Assembly: GCA_001953115.1 (NCBI GenBank) | Contig: LSSL01001206.1 | Location: forward strand, 1-29,930 | Direction: 5' to 3' | DNA length: 29,930 nt | Source: Smittium mucronatum | Taxonomy: Eukaryota; Kickxellomycota; Harpellomycetes; Harpellales; Legeriomycetaceae | Shown: piece by piece, positions 12,897 through 22,520 of the stretch | How the letters are laid out: the number at the start of each line of letters is the position of its first letter | Numbering within the stretch: the stretch's first letter is position 1 | Notes under the pieces: model-generated | Told to the model about the DNA's origin: nothing | The model's input: the letters and a program-made list of their open reading frames with translations, nothing else | Database searches by the model: none | Position numbers and translations under genes: made by a program

Positions 12897-13025
12897 ATGA
12901 CTACTGAAAGTATTGCTGCTCATGAAAAGGAACACTTCCAAGAGGTTCCGACTAATTCGACTGTGCCGATAGTTCTAAGGAAGAAAGGGCATACCGAAAA
13001 GATAACCCCTCCACATATATATTAA
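12897..13025 (+). CDS. Short 42-codon ORF, unrecognised
   Basis: An ATG at 12897 opens 42 codons, N-terminus MTTESIAAHEKEHFQEVP, C-terminus TEKITPPHIY, stop TAA at 13023. Amino-acid use is balanced (Glu, His, Pro, Thr, Val) and it is visibly richer in G and C than the flanks, unlike the noise frames nearby. It could be a small gene, a first exon or a relic. A branch-like CTAAC at about 13041 and an AG at about 13054 suggest an intron acceptor, followed by about 31 further open codons, but no good donor was found. I do not recognise the protein. Confidence 0.25.
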   Translation: MTTESIAAHEKEHFQEVPTNSTVPIVLRKKGHTEKITPPHIY

Positions 13026-13817
13026 TTATAAATTATATTCTAACTTTGATATATATGACCAGGTTTATATATTCTTCATACAAATCGAATCTATGAAAGT
13101 TAATTTTGGTAAAAATACTAAAAATACGACCATCTCTTTTAAGGATTCAGAGTTATAAATATTCAAACAATACCTTTTATCTAAATTCAATTATTGGATT
13201 AATATTTATGAGTTAAATTGGTTATATAATATCTAAAAATGTTAACTTTGATAAAGATAGGAACCTTTTTTATTTGCTTTTCATTTACTTATTCCTTAAT
13301 TATAACTTTTTACAATTGTATTAATCAGATTTTTTTAAGGGGAATATTGGCTGTGGCTATAATAAAAGGGCTCTATTTAATTTTTTTTTTTTTATAAATA
13401 TAATAGGACTATTTAACCTCATTTTTTGTATTTTTAAAATAAGTTTTGAAATATAAAAAAAATTCAAAAAACTCTTCATAGGATGGAATTCCTTTAAATT
13501 TTTTTTTGGTCTTTCAAATTATCTTCTTCCTTAAATAAGTGAAACTGTGATGAAAAGTGACAAAGCTTTCATAATAAGATATAAATATACGCGGATATGT
13601 ATTTTTTTTTTGTTTCAAAAGCTGATAGCATGAATATAATATATCCTGATATGTGGCCATTTTTACATCCATGACTAAAAAGTAATACTCAGAAAATACA
13701 ATCTTCATTCTATCAAAAGAGAATAAATTTGTGCCTATAAAATTTATTTGATATCTTTTAATATTTCCCGAATCAAAAAATTTTCACTCATTAACAGTAT
13801 AACATGTTGACTGTTCC
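13026..13817. other. AT-rich stretch, possible trailing end of the MULE relic
   Basis: No gene is supported. The minus-strand open frame at 13514-13708 lies just downstream of the MULE relic and could be its decayed tail, but carries no motif I can assign. Several poly(T) runs are present. Confidence 0.4.
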
Positions 13818-15120
13818 CTAAAATAAAATATCCCTGGAAGTTTGAAATTTTTTTCCGATGAAACTTATTACAGTATATCTTCCCGATTTTTTTTTATAGA
13901 AAACTTTTGATTCCTCAATGACTCTAACTGAAGTTTTTAAAAAATCGAGAAAAGAATGTGTTATCAATTTTTCGTATTTATCTTTTATTTTACGGTTAAA
14001 TATCTCTAAGCCGTTATGTAGAAGGACCAAATATACTATACAGCTCGCTACAAGAATTATAGATATTAAAATGGTTTTTTTTGATGTATATAGATATGTT
14101 TCCCGTTATCTCAACAGACGATCATTTTTCTTAGAAAAGGACCTTGGCATTAATTATATATATATATGTTGGAAATAACTGAATATAATCAATTTTTGCT
14201 AAAATTTGTTCATTTAAGCTATCATTTTTCGATTTTAGCGATTTTTTGATGTTTTTTTATATTATAATAATTGTGAATTCCCCTACATTCCCCTTATATT
14301 TTTTACAGCAGCCGATATTGCTTGTGATGAGTCTGCAACTATATAGTATATGTTTTAAACAATCACAAACCTCTCTAATTCGGAATTAAAAGTGTTTAAA
14401 GTCGGATAATATGATTATATATTACCAGAGCTTACTATGGAAATAGTTACTGGGACAAACATCTGGTTAGAGTCGGTAACACCAGGGAAATTTCCACAAA
14501 TTAACTTGAAAGTGGAATCGATATTCAGAATTTTTGAATAAGATAAAATTTTAATAGAGCTTTTTGAATTAATTTAAGCTCTTACCCCCCCCCCCCGCAT
14601 ATAGCTCTTTTTTAACCAGCAGAATAAGGTTTAAATTTTTTATCTGAATAAGGGTATGACTTACAACCTGGCTCAGTCATTTCTGGTGTGATTTTGGATG
14701 TAGCTTTTGAGAGCATAAAATTTTTTGCAGTCAAATACATCTTAGATATACCGATCTCATCACACGATTTATCGATGGCTTTTTTTATCATATTCGAGCT
14801 ATTACCCATTTTGTGTGTTTCTAAGTTTTTCTTTTAAGGCACATTTTGTCTCTTTTTATATCATGAAATTATCAATGCTCGTTAGATTTGTAAACAACCT
14901 TTCTTTCTTCATGAGAGTTTGTGATTTTTAACTTTTCTGGACAATCTGCTGTATTTCATCCTTGTAAATAACAAACTTTTACCGAAAAATTCTTTTTTTC
15001 TTCAAAATAATTTACTTTGAATTTATTTTCAAGTAATATGTCATTGAAATTGTACATTATTTATCATATTGATTCTGGCCCACCAATTTTTTTAAAAAAA
15101 TTAAAAGTATCGCCAGAGTT
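13818..15120 (-). pseudogene. Second decayed MULE transposase, different family
   Basis: Minus strand. The N-terminal part (about 15120-14860) holds a zinc-finger remnant with Cys at 14973 and 14943 and His at 14877 and 14865, around CPEKLKITNSHEERK. The next open piece is 14809-14612 (KKAIDKSCDEIGISKMYL). One long frame from about 14530 then gives ILNIDSTFKLICGNFPGV (first catalytic Asp at 14519), NQMFVPVTISIVSSGN, and YYIVADSSQAISAAV (second Asp at 14333). It ends with HNGLEIFNRKIKDKYEK near 14018 (Glu at 14006) and FLDFLKTSVRVIEES. These are the D, D and [NN]xLE-NR blocks of MULE transposases of the DATYKL/DSTFKL type, distinct from the DGTFK type at 2167-3564. There are nine in-frame stops from 14520 to 14031 and frame changes upstream, one next to a poly(C) run. 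No TIRs were found. Confidence 0.75.
14585..14596 (+). repeat. Poly(C) run of 12 within the MULE relic
   Basis: Twelve consecutive C, reading as poly(G) in the transposase sense. It lies between the segment ending at 14612 and the catalytic frame, so homopolymer length change may be one cause of the frame loss. Homopolymers are also sequencing-error prone. Confidence 0.9.
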
Positions 15121-15710
15121 TCCGGCCATTTAAATGGCATATAATATAAAAGTGTACCCAAATATTCACTGCTCAATGAATAAAGATTTTGAAGAAAATC
15201 GATATTTTAAAATCTTCAAGAGCAAGAATGTTGCCTTTTTGTCTTTTATTTCCATTACATATTAGCTTGAAAATTGGTTTCAAAAGTCCATTTTTATAAC
15301 ATAAATTGAAACCCTACCTCAAATCTCTGTAAAAAGCATCTAACTTATTAATATTGTTTACATTATTTTGAATCATTGGTGCATTTTACAGACTGATTTC
15401 AGGTTAGAGAACTATGGAAATAATCAGCTCATTTACTGAAAAAGATCAGCTAAAAGGTAAAAGTATCTGAAATGAACCAAAAAGATCAGAAAAGGCAAAA
15501 TATCTGATTCATTCTTAAAAGTAAAGAAAAACGTTTAAAAAATCAGTTTTTAATTAGTTAACCAAAACCATTTAACCTTTTTTAACCTTATTAAGAAATA
15601 ATAGCCAATAAAATCTGCGATAATAAAAAATACAAAAATAAGCAAATTTTATCATTATTATTTAATACCAACCAATAAATTTCCGATGCACTTTTTTTGG
15701 ATATATTATA
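15121..15710. other. Intergenic stretch
   Basis: No gene seen. It contains a perfect 14-bp palindrome, GCCATTTAAATGGC (15125-15138), and several dispersed GATCAG/ATCTGA motifs between 15385 and 15545 with no clear period. The part near 15610-15690 loosely resembles MITE interior sequence but has no recognisable ends. Confidence 0.4.
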
Positions 15711-15969
15711 TGGGATATTTTCAAAACAAACTTTTTTTTTATTATGTAAACCATTGGCTACAACAAAATTATATCATTTTCAAACCAATATAAATGGTAA
15801 AACACTTTCTCTAATAAATTTTCAAAATTTTGCCAATAAATGATTTCTTTATATAATTTTATATTCAAGAGCAGCCAATAAATTTGTACTTTTTCTGTTC
15901 TAAATTTCCAAATTAGGAAAGAGGTAAAAATTTAGTAGGAAAGGGTCTGCCCTCAAAGAGAATCTCCCA
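15711..15969 (-). mobile_element. MITE copy 1, TA target duplication
   Basis: A 259-bp unit starting TGGGATATTTT and ending AGAATCTCCCA, flanked by TA on both sides. It is in reverse orientation to the copies at 25483 and 26066. Its right part contains the family signature as reverse complement (CCAAATTAGGAAA, TTTAGTAGGAAA, CTCAAAGAGAATCTCCCA). It has no ORF. A TA duplication and short TIRs suggest a non-autonomous Tc1/mariner-type element (inference). Confidence 0.75.
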
Positions 15970-17434
15970 TATGATTATTACCCTAGCTGAAGTTCATCTT
16001 TAAATCATTGGCTTTGATTGGAGGGTTTTAATAAAAAAAACAACCCGGCTACATCAGAGCTTTGGATATTAGGTAGTGGGAAATGGGATAGGGAGGTGGT
16101 GATATATGCCTGTATGTAATCAAGCATAAATATAGATCAGATTAAGTATAAGAATCTATATACTCTTTGGAAAAAAACCTTAAAACCTTTTTGGGCACAC
16201 TTTGCTAAAATCGTTTTTTAATGTTAAATAATTATCTCGACACATTATTTCGGGAATGAGAACAGTTTATATAAGACTTTTTATAATGTTTGCATATATA
16301 CTAAGGTTGATTTGACACGAAAGTATCTCTCAGCCCTTTTCCAGCTTAATCCGCAGCTTTCTGGGGTCATCTGTATGGGGAGTGTTAAAAAATGAAACCA
16401 AATCCTAACCGCAATTTTCATAGATAAATTTCTGTCAGTGTAATTAGCGAATAATATGTCCGAAAAAAAATGAATAAAAGCTTTATTCGTTGAGAATAAA
16501 TCAATGACAAAAATTGTCTATTTCCGTTAATATTTTTAAGCTTGCCTATATTGTGATAAGTTTCAAAAGCCTGTGTTTACTTGTAATTATCTGTTAAAAT
16601 AGGTTAAAAAATTTTAACGACTAAAATGGAAAAAAAATGACCAATTTGAAATTTAATCGGCTAATTAAAAATATAATCGACTAAAACAAATCGAAATATA
16701 CTATTTTCCATACTTTTATAGATGTTATCGGCTAATTTCAGAAATTAATATCGACTATTTCCCATTTTAAAATATTCATTACAAACGTAAATAAATCTAT
16801 CCAGTGAATATAAGCTTTTATTCTTTGTCCCTAAAATAAATAAATTCAACAACTGGGATAAAATTATTTCATTCTCATTGTTGGAAGGGATAAAATTTTA
16901 CGCATGTAGACTATATTTATCATCTATGCCGATAATATCAAACATTGCGCAGACATATTAGAAAGACGTTAAATAATAATATAATCCAGATAAGTGCAAC
17001 CATACTTGTTTTGTTTTTGTATATATAAAACAAAAGTGCATTTTCTAAACATCTTATTCTAAACCATAAAAAATGCTGCAAGCTCTAAAAATATAAAAAA
17101 GAATTCAAACCTTATGAAAATTCAAGTATAGGGATTTCTGTGAAAAAAGAGCTATTTTACTCCTAACTTTACATATAGAATATTATATAAGAACGGATTA
17201 GTTTGTTTCCATGAATATATCTTCTAAATTGTTTTTTGAATATATACTTATAATTGATTAATTTATCAGATAATATGGTAAAAGAAATAAGCTGATGTGT
17301 TTATTTAAACCCTTAAATATTTATTTGGTTATAGAAGTGGAAAATAAATTTTGAATTATAGTGTGTAATAAAGTATAAATAAATCTAACTCTGAATAGAT
17401 TAAAACTACACCGCTCGTTAAATAATACAGAGTT
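15970..17434. other. Intergenic stretch
   Basis: No gene seen. 16613-16760 carries repeated short motifs ATCGACTA and TCGGCTAAT; inverted relatives occur at about 18108-18210. The remainder is AT-rich without coding character. Confidence 0.4.
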
Positions 17435-17670
17435 AACACATCACAATATACATTGCACACAAAACATTACACTTCGTACACAAAGCATAACATGGCACAT
17501 AAACAAGCCTTTAAGCAATATAAGAGCATTACATTAAATACAGAATAAATCATACTACACACAGGACACAATACAAAAAATACGGAACAATACACCTGGC
17601 AGTTTAAAATTTGCACACAGCACATTGAAGCGCAGCATTTATATATCACACATTGCACAATGCATATTGA
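17435..17670 (+). repeat. Degenerate ACA/CAT-rich low-complexity tract
   Basis: About 235 bp dominated by ACA, CAC and CAT steps (for example ACATTGCACACAAAACATTA), almost free of G on the plus strand. TACATTGCACA near 17450 recurs as CACATTGCACA near 17650. It produces a Cys/Val-rich open frame on the minus strand that reflects composition rather than a gene. Confidence 0.6.
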
Positions 17671-18019
17671 TCACTAATTTAAATATAAATATAATTCATA
17701 TTTGATCAACTGTTAAAATTCTATTACAGAACTAAATTATATTATATGTATAATCTCTAAGAATCATATTTAATTTTTACTTAACCTTGAAATCAGATGT
17801 ATTTCGTTTTTATGCTTTATTCATAATAGGAAAATTCGGTATATCCCAATTCTTGTAATTCGCAACGCAATTTTTTTGTTAAACTGAATAAATTCATTAA
17901 AGTAATTTAAAATGCAAATGCAAATCTATACTATTTTCAGAAATGATACAGAACTACACTTGACTATAATGTCGAATTTCATATTGATAACTTGAAATAA
18001 TAAGACAAAAAAGTGTCTA
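17671..18019. other. AT-rich stretch, nothing recognised
   Basis: Sequence between the ACA-rich tract and the first mini-retroposon. No ORF, repeat or RNA feature could be supported. Confidence 0.5.
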
Positions 18020-18032
18020 TTTAAAAAGTGTA

Positions 18033-18069
18033 TCTTACAATAAAACTCCGTGATACAAAAAAAAAAAAA
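18033..18069 (+). mobile_element. Mini-retroposon A (24-nt tail plus poly(A)13)
   Basis: The core 18033-18056 starts TCTTACAATAAAACTCC and ends GTGATAC, followed by 13 A. Direct repeats flank it: TTAAAAAGTGTA at 18021-18032 and TTAAAAAAGTGTA at 18070-18082, differing by one A. Poly(A) plus a target-site duplication is the signature of target-primed reverse transcription by LINE machinery. The inserted sequence is only the last ~25 nt of the tail seen on the SINE at 19653-19679. It contains AATAAA-like sequence about 15 nt before the poly(A). Confidence 0.75.
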
Positions 18070-18428
18070 TTAAAAAAGTGTAATTTAAATTAACGGGTAT
18101 TATTACTTTGGCCGATTATATAAAAATAAATCTTGTCCGAAAATTTTAGTCGATTTGATTTTTTATTAGTCGAATTAAAATCATTGTAGTCGAAAATAAT
18201 CAGCCAATCGTTATAATAACCCCTAATGCCAGATTATCGCATGTGTACCATTTGGGGGATTCTCATTGATAGAAGACATTTCCCTACTAAATTTCTACTA
18301 TTTTCCTAATTTGGAAACACAACACAAATGCGATGAAATAATATTATTGGATAATTCAAAATCGAAATTAGTGAATAAAACTTCCTATTGGGAAAATTTT
18401 AATATGCAATAGAGCTAGTTCCTGAAAG

Positions 18429-18912
18429 TGAAATACCTTGCCGTGGTTTAGGGGCTTAAGTAGCGTACTTTTTAAAGTACACATACCAGAATTTCAATCA
18501 GTGTTGTAATATTTTTGGTTGGGAGTAGTTGAGACAGCGCACAGCGATTCGGAGGACAGTGATTCCAGAGGAGGACCATCTAGAAACAGGAGGAACCGAT
18601 CGTTTAGCACAGCTGAGGCATAGTCTAGTGCACAAGTCCAGCGTTCGACAGTCAGACGGATCTCAACATCTAACAGCTATTTGTAGGAAAACCATGTCTA
18701 TCAATCCCACATTTGGGTAGGAGCATAATTTTATTAATCCTGATAGAAGTAGGCTCTGACTAGGTGCTCAGTAGCTTCAATGGACTATCGTTCATTGAAA
18801 AAGAACTTAATTCTTGACTGCGTGTAAACTCAGTCATCCAGCCTACTTGAAGCAATTCCAGAGAGGTGGGGGGGGCTTTCGATTGGTAGATTGCACCCTT
18901 TTCCCGTAGGTA
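18429..18912 (+). repeat. 484-bp perfect duplicate, copy left of the gap
   Basis: Identical over 484 bp, by base-by-base reading, to 19073-19556. It ends exactly where the N run begins, which is typical of two contig ends that overlap but were not merged. Confidence 0.9.
18437..18505 (+). promoter_or_regulatory. tRNA-like SINE head with RNA polymerase III A and B boxes
   Basis: The A box is TGGTTTAGGGG at 18444-18454, seven bases after CTTGCCG, as in a tRNA. The B box is ATTTCAATCAG at 18491-18501, matching GGTTCRANYCC at seven central positions. Between them GTACTTTTTAAAGTAC can fold as an anticodon-like arm. TTTTAA in the loop would fit a tRNA-Lys(UUU) ancestry, which is weak inference. 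The same block recurs at 19081-19149. Confidence 0.6.
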
Positions 18913-19072
18913 NNNNNNNNNNNNNNNNNNNNNNNNNNNNNNNNNNNNNNNNNNNNNNNNNNNNNNNNNNNNNNNNNNNNNNNNNNNNNNNNNNNNNNNN
19001 NNNNNNNNNNNNNNNNNNNNNNNNNNNNNNNNNNNNNNNNNNNNNNNNNNNNNNNNNNNNNNNNNNNNNNNN
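18913..19072. other. Assembly gap, 160 N
   Basis: 160 unresolved bases between two identical 484-bp segments. Probably a scaffolding gap of estimated size and not real intervening sequence. Confidence 0.95.
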
Positions 19073-19556
19073 TGAAATACCTTGCCGTGGTTTAGGGGCT
19101 TAAGTAGCGTACTTTTTAAAGTACACATACCAGAATTTCAATCAGTGTTGTAATATTTTTGGTTGGGAGTAGTTGAGACAGCGCACAGCGATTCGGAGGA
19201 CAGTGATTCCAGAGGAGGACCATCTAGAAACAGGAGGAACCGATCGTTTAGCACAGCTGAGGCATAGTCTAGTGCACAAGTCCAGCGTTCGACAGTCAGA
19301 CGGATCTCAACATCTAACAGCTATTTGTAGGAAAACCATGTCTATCAATCCCACATTTGGGTAGGAGCATAATTTTATTAATCCTGATAGAAGTAGGCTC
19401 TGACTAGGTGCTCAGTAGCTTCAATGGACTATCGTTCATTGAAAAAGAACTTAATTCTTGACTGCGTGTAAACTCAGTCATCCAGCCTACTTGAAGCAAT
19501 TCCAGAGAGGTGGGGGGGGCTTTCGATTGGTAGATTGCACCCTTTTCCCGTAGGTA
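19073..19556 (+). repeat. 484-bp perfect duplicate, copy right of the gap
   Basis: Begins with the first base after the N run and matches 18429-18912 throughout. It continues into the SINE 3' part (GCAGCCGGTAGCCCGATAG...). See the SINE entry for interpretation. Confidence 0.9.
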
Positions 19557-19797
19557 TGCAGCCGGTAGCCCGATAGAGGAGATTATTGTAGCTAGATAAT
19601 AGACTTTTATATACATCTTTTTCATACTTTTTTAGGCTAGTTTTTAAAGACATTATCTTAAAATAATATTCCGTGATACAAAAAAAAAATCTTAGCTAGT
19701 ATATTTTTCTACTCCTGTTTATTTGAGAACGATAAATTTTAGTATATACAATGGTTTACATATTTAAAAAAAGTCTGGATTTGAAAAGAATCTCCCA

Positions 19798-20171
19798 TAT
19801 GTAGTGTTCAACATCTGCCAACCACGGGGCTTCCTGGAATCTATTGATTTGAGTTTGATATCTTAAGCCGAATTCAATCATGAATTAAACTTATTTAAAA
19901 TAAGTATGTGAGCGCTGAGATTTTGAGCCATCTGTTAGAGCATAAGATTGTCTCTGTATTAATTCTTCTATGTTTAATTAAATTTAATAGAGTTTTTCTA
20001 ATATTACAAGATTAAAGAATGCTAAAGTTCATCTTTCAATAACAATCCATTATGTGAATGAGGGATATTATTGAAAACATTATTCAGTTTCAAGAAATTT
20101 CGTTTGATGAACTCATACTTCTTGACTCCACCTTTTGAAATTAAAATATTTCTGTTATTCTGTAAATATCC
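19798..20171. other. Downstream flank of the transcription factor gene
   Basis: 374 bp between the MITE end and the stop codon of the minus-strand gene. It would hold that gene's 3' untranslated region and polyadenylation site. Many AT-rich hexamers are present, and no single signal stands out. Confidence 0.4.
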
Positions 20172-22520
20172 TTAGTCGTTTAGCAAAAACCTCAAATTGT
20201 TTTTCCCAACTGAATCTCCTACTTTTTTATCTTTTATTTTCTTAGAGAAATCCGGTTGCTCAACATCAAATTCCCTTATTTTTAGCTTATCACGGTATTT
20301 AAACTCGTCGACTTTATATCTTTTTGCCTGGTTATTATATCTTGATTGGATTATTTCAGAACAATACCAATTTTCCATAAATATGTACTTATAAATTGGA
20401 CAGCTACCATTTATTGAACAACACGAATATATCATCTCTGATGTCTCGAACTTAGAAACCCATATATTCGCATCTTTCTTTGTCAACCTACTTATTTTTA
20501 GTTCCGGGAATGAGTTCAAGTGCGCTATGTTGTCTGAAGAAGACTTTTGATGTATACTGATGTCACCCTTCAAGGAATTGTAAAAGTCGGCTGAAATTGA
20601 CATAAACGTTTCTTGTTTTTGGAATAATACACAAATATCATTGTATGAGCTTCTTATAGTACTATACTTTGGGTGGTCATTCAGCTTCAAAGCATTTAAT
20701 AGAATACTTCCGCATATACTAAGCGAATATACTATTATCAGATCGAAATTCGGAGAGTCGAAGTATTTGTTGGCCCATTTTAAAAGCGAAACCAATTGCA
20801 AAGCAGTCTCGATACAGACAGATTTCGCATTTTTTATTCTCAGTTGAGCAAATGAATCCAAGCTGTAATTTATCATATCGGATTTGTAAAGAATTATAAT
20901 AGAAATTCTATAAAGAACTCCGCAATAGAAGAAAGCGAAATACCTTTCATTCATTTTCTTAAAATTATAAAGTTCTGTAGGAAGATTAGTCTTTTCATCG
21001 AGTTTAAAGCTATCGAAATAACTTTGGTACAGATTTTTATAGGCCCTGATCCTTCCATTAAGGAAAGAAAAATATGTAAGATCCAAATGCTTTTTTTTCA
21101 ACAAGTTTAATCTTATTCTATTTGCATAACTCGACACCAGTCCTATTTCAATATACCCCTTAATAATCATACTAAATTCACTACTTTTATACATCTCAAA
21201 CTTATTCAAGTCATTTGGATAAGCTTTTATTTCTAATAAGTCTACTGAGTAATCACTACCGTAATATAGATCATTTGATGCTAAATTTGTGGAGATGTCG
21301 TTATTTTGAACCCAGTTTATAGATGCGTTATACATGAATAAGGTAGTGTTCATTATGTATACTAGCCACCAAACCCTTCTTTTATATTCGATCTTAGCCC
21401 ATTCATCTCTAGATAACTTTACTTTGATTTTAGAAGAATCTATCTTGTGAAGTCGAAGAAAAATGCTATATCTATAATTAGTATATTTGGATTAAAATAA
21501 TATAAAATTTTATTCTTCAAAAAAATAGTCGAAGATGAGAGGGTATATTAGAAAGAGAAAGTAAAAAAACTCTTACTTTGTTGCTAGATCTGATTTTGGA
21601 GTAATAAAAAATAGTTTTTATTCAAATGTTTTAGCATTATATAAAATGATTAAAATAAAGATTAATTAAAACTTACTTATTAAAAATGTGGCTAGGTTTA
21701 TATTTGATAGTCCCATGAAATGTACTGACAAAATTAATGCCGAGAATACTTTATCTACGCTTGCTTCGTTAAGACTTGAATTGATCTCTTTTAAAGACTT
21801 TTTGGCATAATTTGAACCACGCATATAAATATGATCTTTGAAAAAGCCGTAGCTTTTAAGAAACTTGACTCCATACGAAAGAATAGCATATTTCATATGA
21901 TCTGGAAGGTCATCTTTTTTGAACCTTTCAATAATATATTTTTTGTTTAAAACCTGAGAGTAAATCGATTTTGTGAAGAAGCCGTCTAATGAACCCAAAA
22001 AAAAGTCATTTTCAATCGATTGGCTGTTTGGCTCAAACTCCATGTTCATAAGTATTTCGATATCATTTATTTCTTGGTTTGAATTCATTTTCTCTGAAAT
22101 TATTTTGAATAAACTTGAGTCTACTTTTCTTTTCTCCTTATTCACCCCCGATTCAGTATTAAGTTTTTCTCCAGGAAAATGCCTAGATGATCTGGGTGTA
22201 TCGTTATTGTAAATTAAATTTGGGAAATCTCTTAACTTCATTAAAGAGCTGTTTATTTTTTCAAGTTTTTCTCCGATTTTATCTATATCGTTTGCCAAAA
22301 CGTGATATGTTTCGTTTTCCTGGTAGTTACATATACTATCATAATAACTACAAGTTCCACAGGACGGCCTGACTCCATCGCATTTTACTTTTTTAATTCT
22401 GCAAACTGAGCATGAATAATAAGCCCTGCCGCTTTTCAAAACTCTGAAATTTGAGCCTTTTGATCCTATAATACTATCACCTGCATCACCTTTACATCCC
22501 TGTATCTTGTTTTTTAACAT
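20172..22520 (-). CDS. Zn(II)2Cys6 fungal transcription factor, two exons
   Basis: Presumed nuclear DNA-binding regulator; target genes unknown. Residues 37-64 hold the full binuclear cluster C-x2-C-x6-C-x6-C-x2-C-x6-C (C37, C40, C47, C54, C57, C64), which coordinates two Zn ions and typically binds CGG half-sites. Residues about 73-99 (NDIDKIGEKLEKINSSLMKL) look like the short coiled-coil dimerisation segment. Exon 1 runs from the ATG at 22520 to about 21677 or 21673. Exon 2 extends upstream of the first Met of its long frame: FLRLHKIDSSK and YKRRVWWLVYIM match the RRxWW core of the fungal transcription-factor middle homology region. The stop is TAA at 20172. Total is about 705 residues, normal for the class. 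Both exons are open throughout, so the gene looks intact, but the best splice donor gives a frame mismatch (see intron). Flanks are repeats and debris, with no operon-like neighbours. Confidence 0.85.
21472..21676 (-). other. Intron of the Zn2Cys6 gene (boundaries uncertain)
   Basis: On the minus strand a consensus donor GTAAGT starts at 21676. A branch-like TACTAAT lies just upstream of acceptor TATAG ending at 21472, with a second AG at 21466. Joining GTAAGT to either of these leaves the exons out of frame by one base. Donor GTTTTA at 21672 joined to the same acceptors restores the frame, as does GTAAGT joined to an AG at 21440, though the latter drops the LRLHK segment. A sequence error is another possibility. 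Confidence 0.6.

Larger units (their letters stand above)
18420..19689 (+). mobile_element. Full-length tRNA-headed SINE, about 630 bp, containing an assembly gap
   Basis: The element starts after AGCTAGT (18413-18419), and AGCTAGT recurs at 19694-19700 after the poly(A): a 7-bp candidate target duplication, separated from the A run by TCTT. The head is tRNA-like with A and B boxes. The body is visibly richer in G and C than the flanks. The end is TTATCTTAAAATAATATTCC then GTGATAC and poly(A)10 (19680-19689). If the perfect 484-bp duplication around the N run is an artefact, the true unit is 18420-18912 plus 19557-19689, about 626 bp. Open frames inside (63 codons plus, 73 codons minus) lack an ATG or any motif and are not called as genes. 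Confidence 0.65.
18253..19797 (+). mobile_element. MITE copy 2, split by a SINE
   Basis: The left part (18253 to about 18419) begins TGGGGGATTCTC and contains CTACTATTTTCCTAATTTGG. The right part (from about 19694) contains ATTTTTCTACTCC and ends AAAGTCTGG...AGAATCTCCCA at 19797, followed by TA. Together they make one MITE in the same orientation as the 26066 copy, interrupted by the SINE. The intact copies at 26066 and 27430 show what the empty site looked like (GAGCCAGCATGTTTTTCTAC). Confidence 0.7.

Noticed and set aside
13818..14520. Stop-interrupted but frame-preserved MULE frame could mean TAA/TAG reassignment
   Set aside because: The Zn2Cys6 gene ends at TAA and is open over both exons without internal stops, the stops here do not sit at consistent residues, and other relics also contain TGA. 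Decay is simpler.
15125..15138. 14-bp perfect palindrome GCCATTTAAATGGC as a possible regulatory site
   Set aside because: Isolated, with no gene start nearby; short AT-centred palindromes are common by chance in such DNA.
17467..17658. 63-codon Cys-rich minus-strand open frame
   Set aside because: Produced by the ACA/CAT low-complexity tract; composition explains the Cys and Val excess.
18529..18720. 63-codon open frame in the SINE body, repeated right of the gap
   Set aside because: It has a non-ATG start, lies inside a tRNA-headed SINE and shows no domain. The second copy is part of the same duplicated assembly segment.
19404..19625. 73-codon minus-strand open frame across the SINE 3' half
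   Set aside because: Antisense to the SINE, with its left relative broken by the N run. No motif or coding context.
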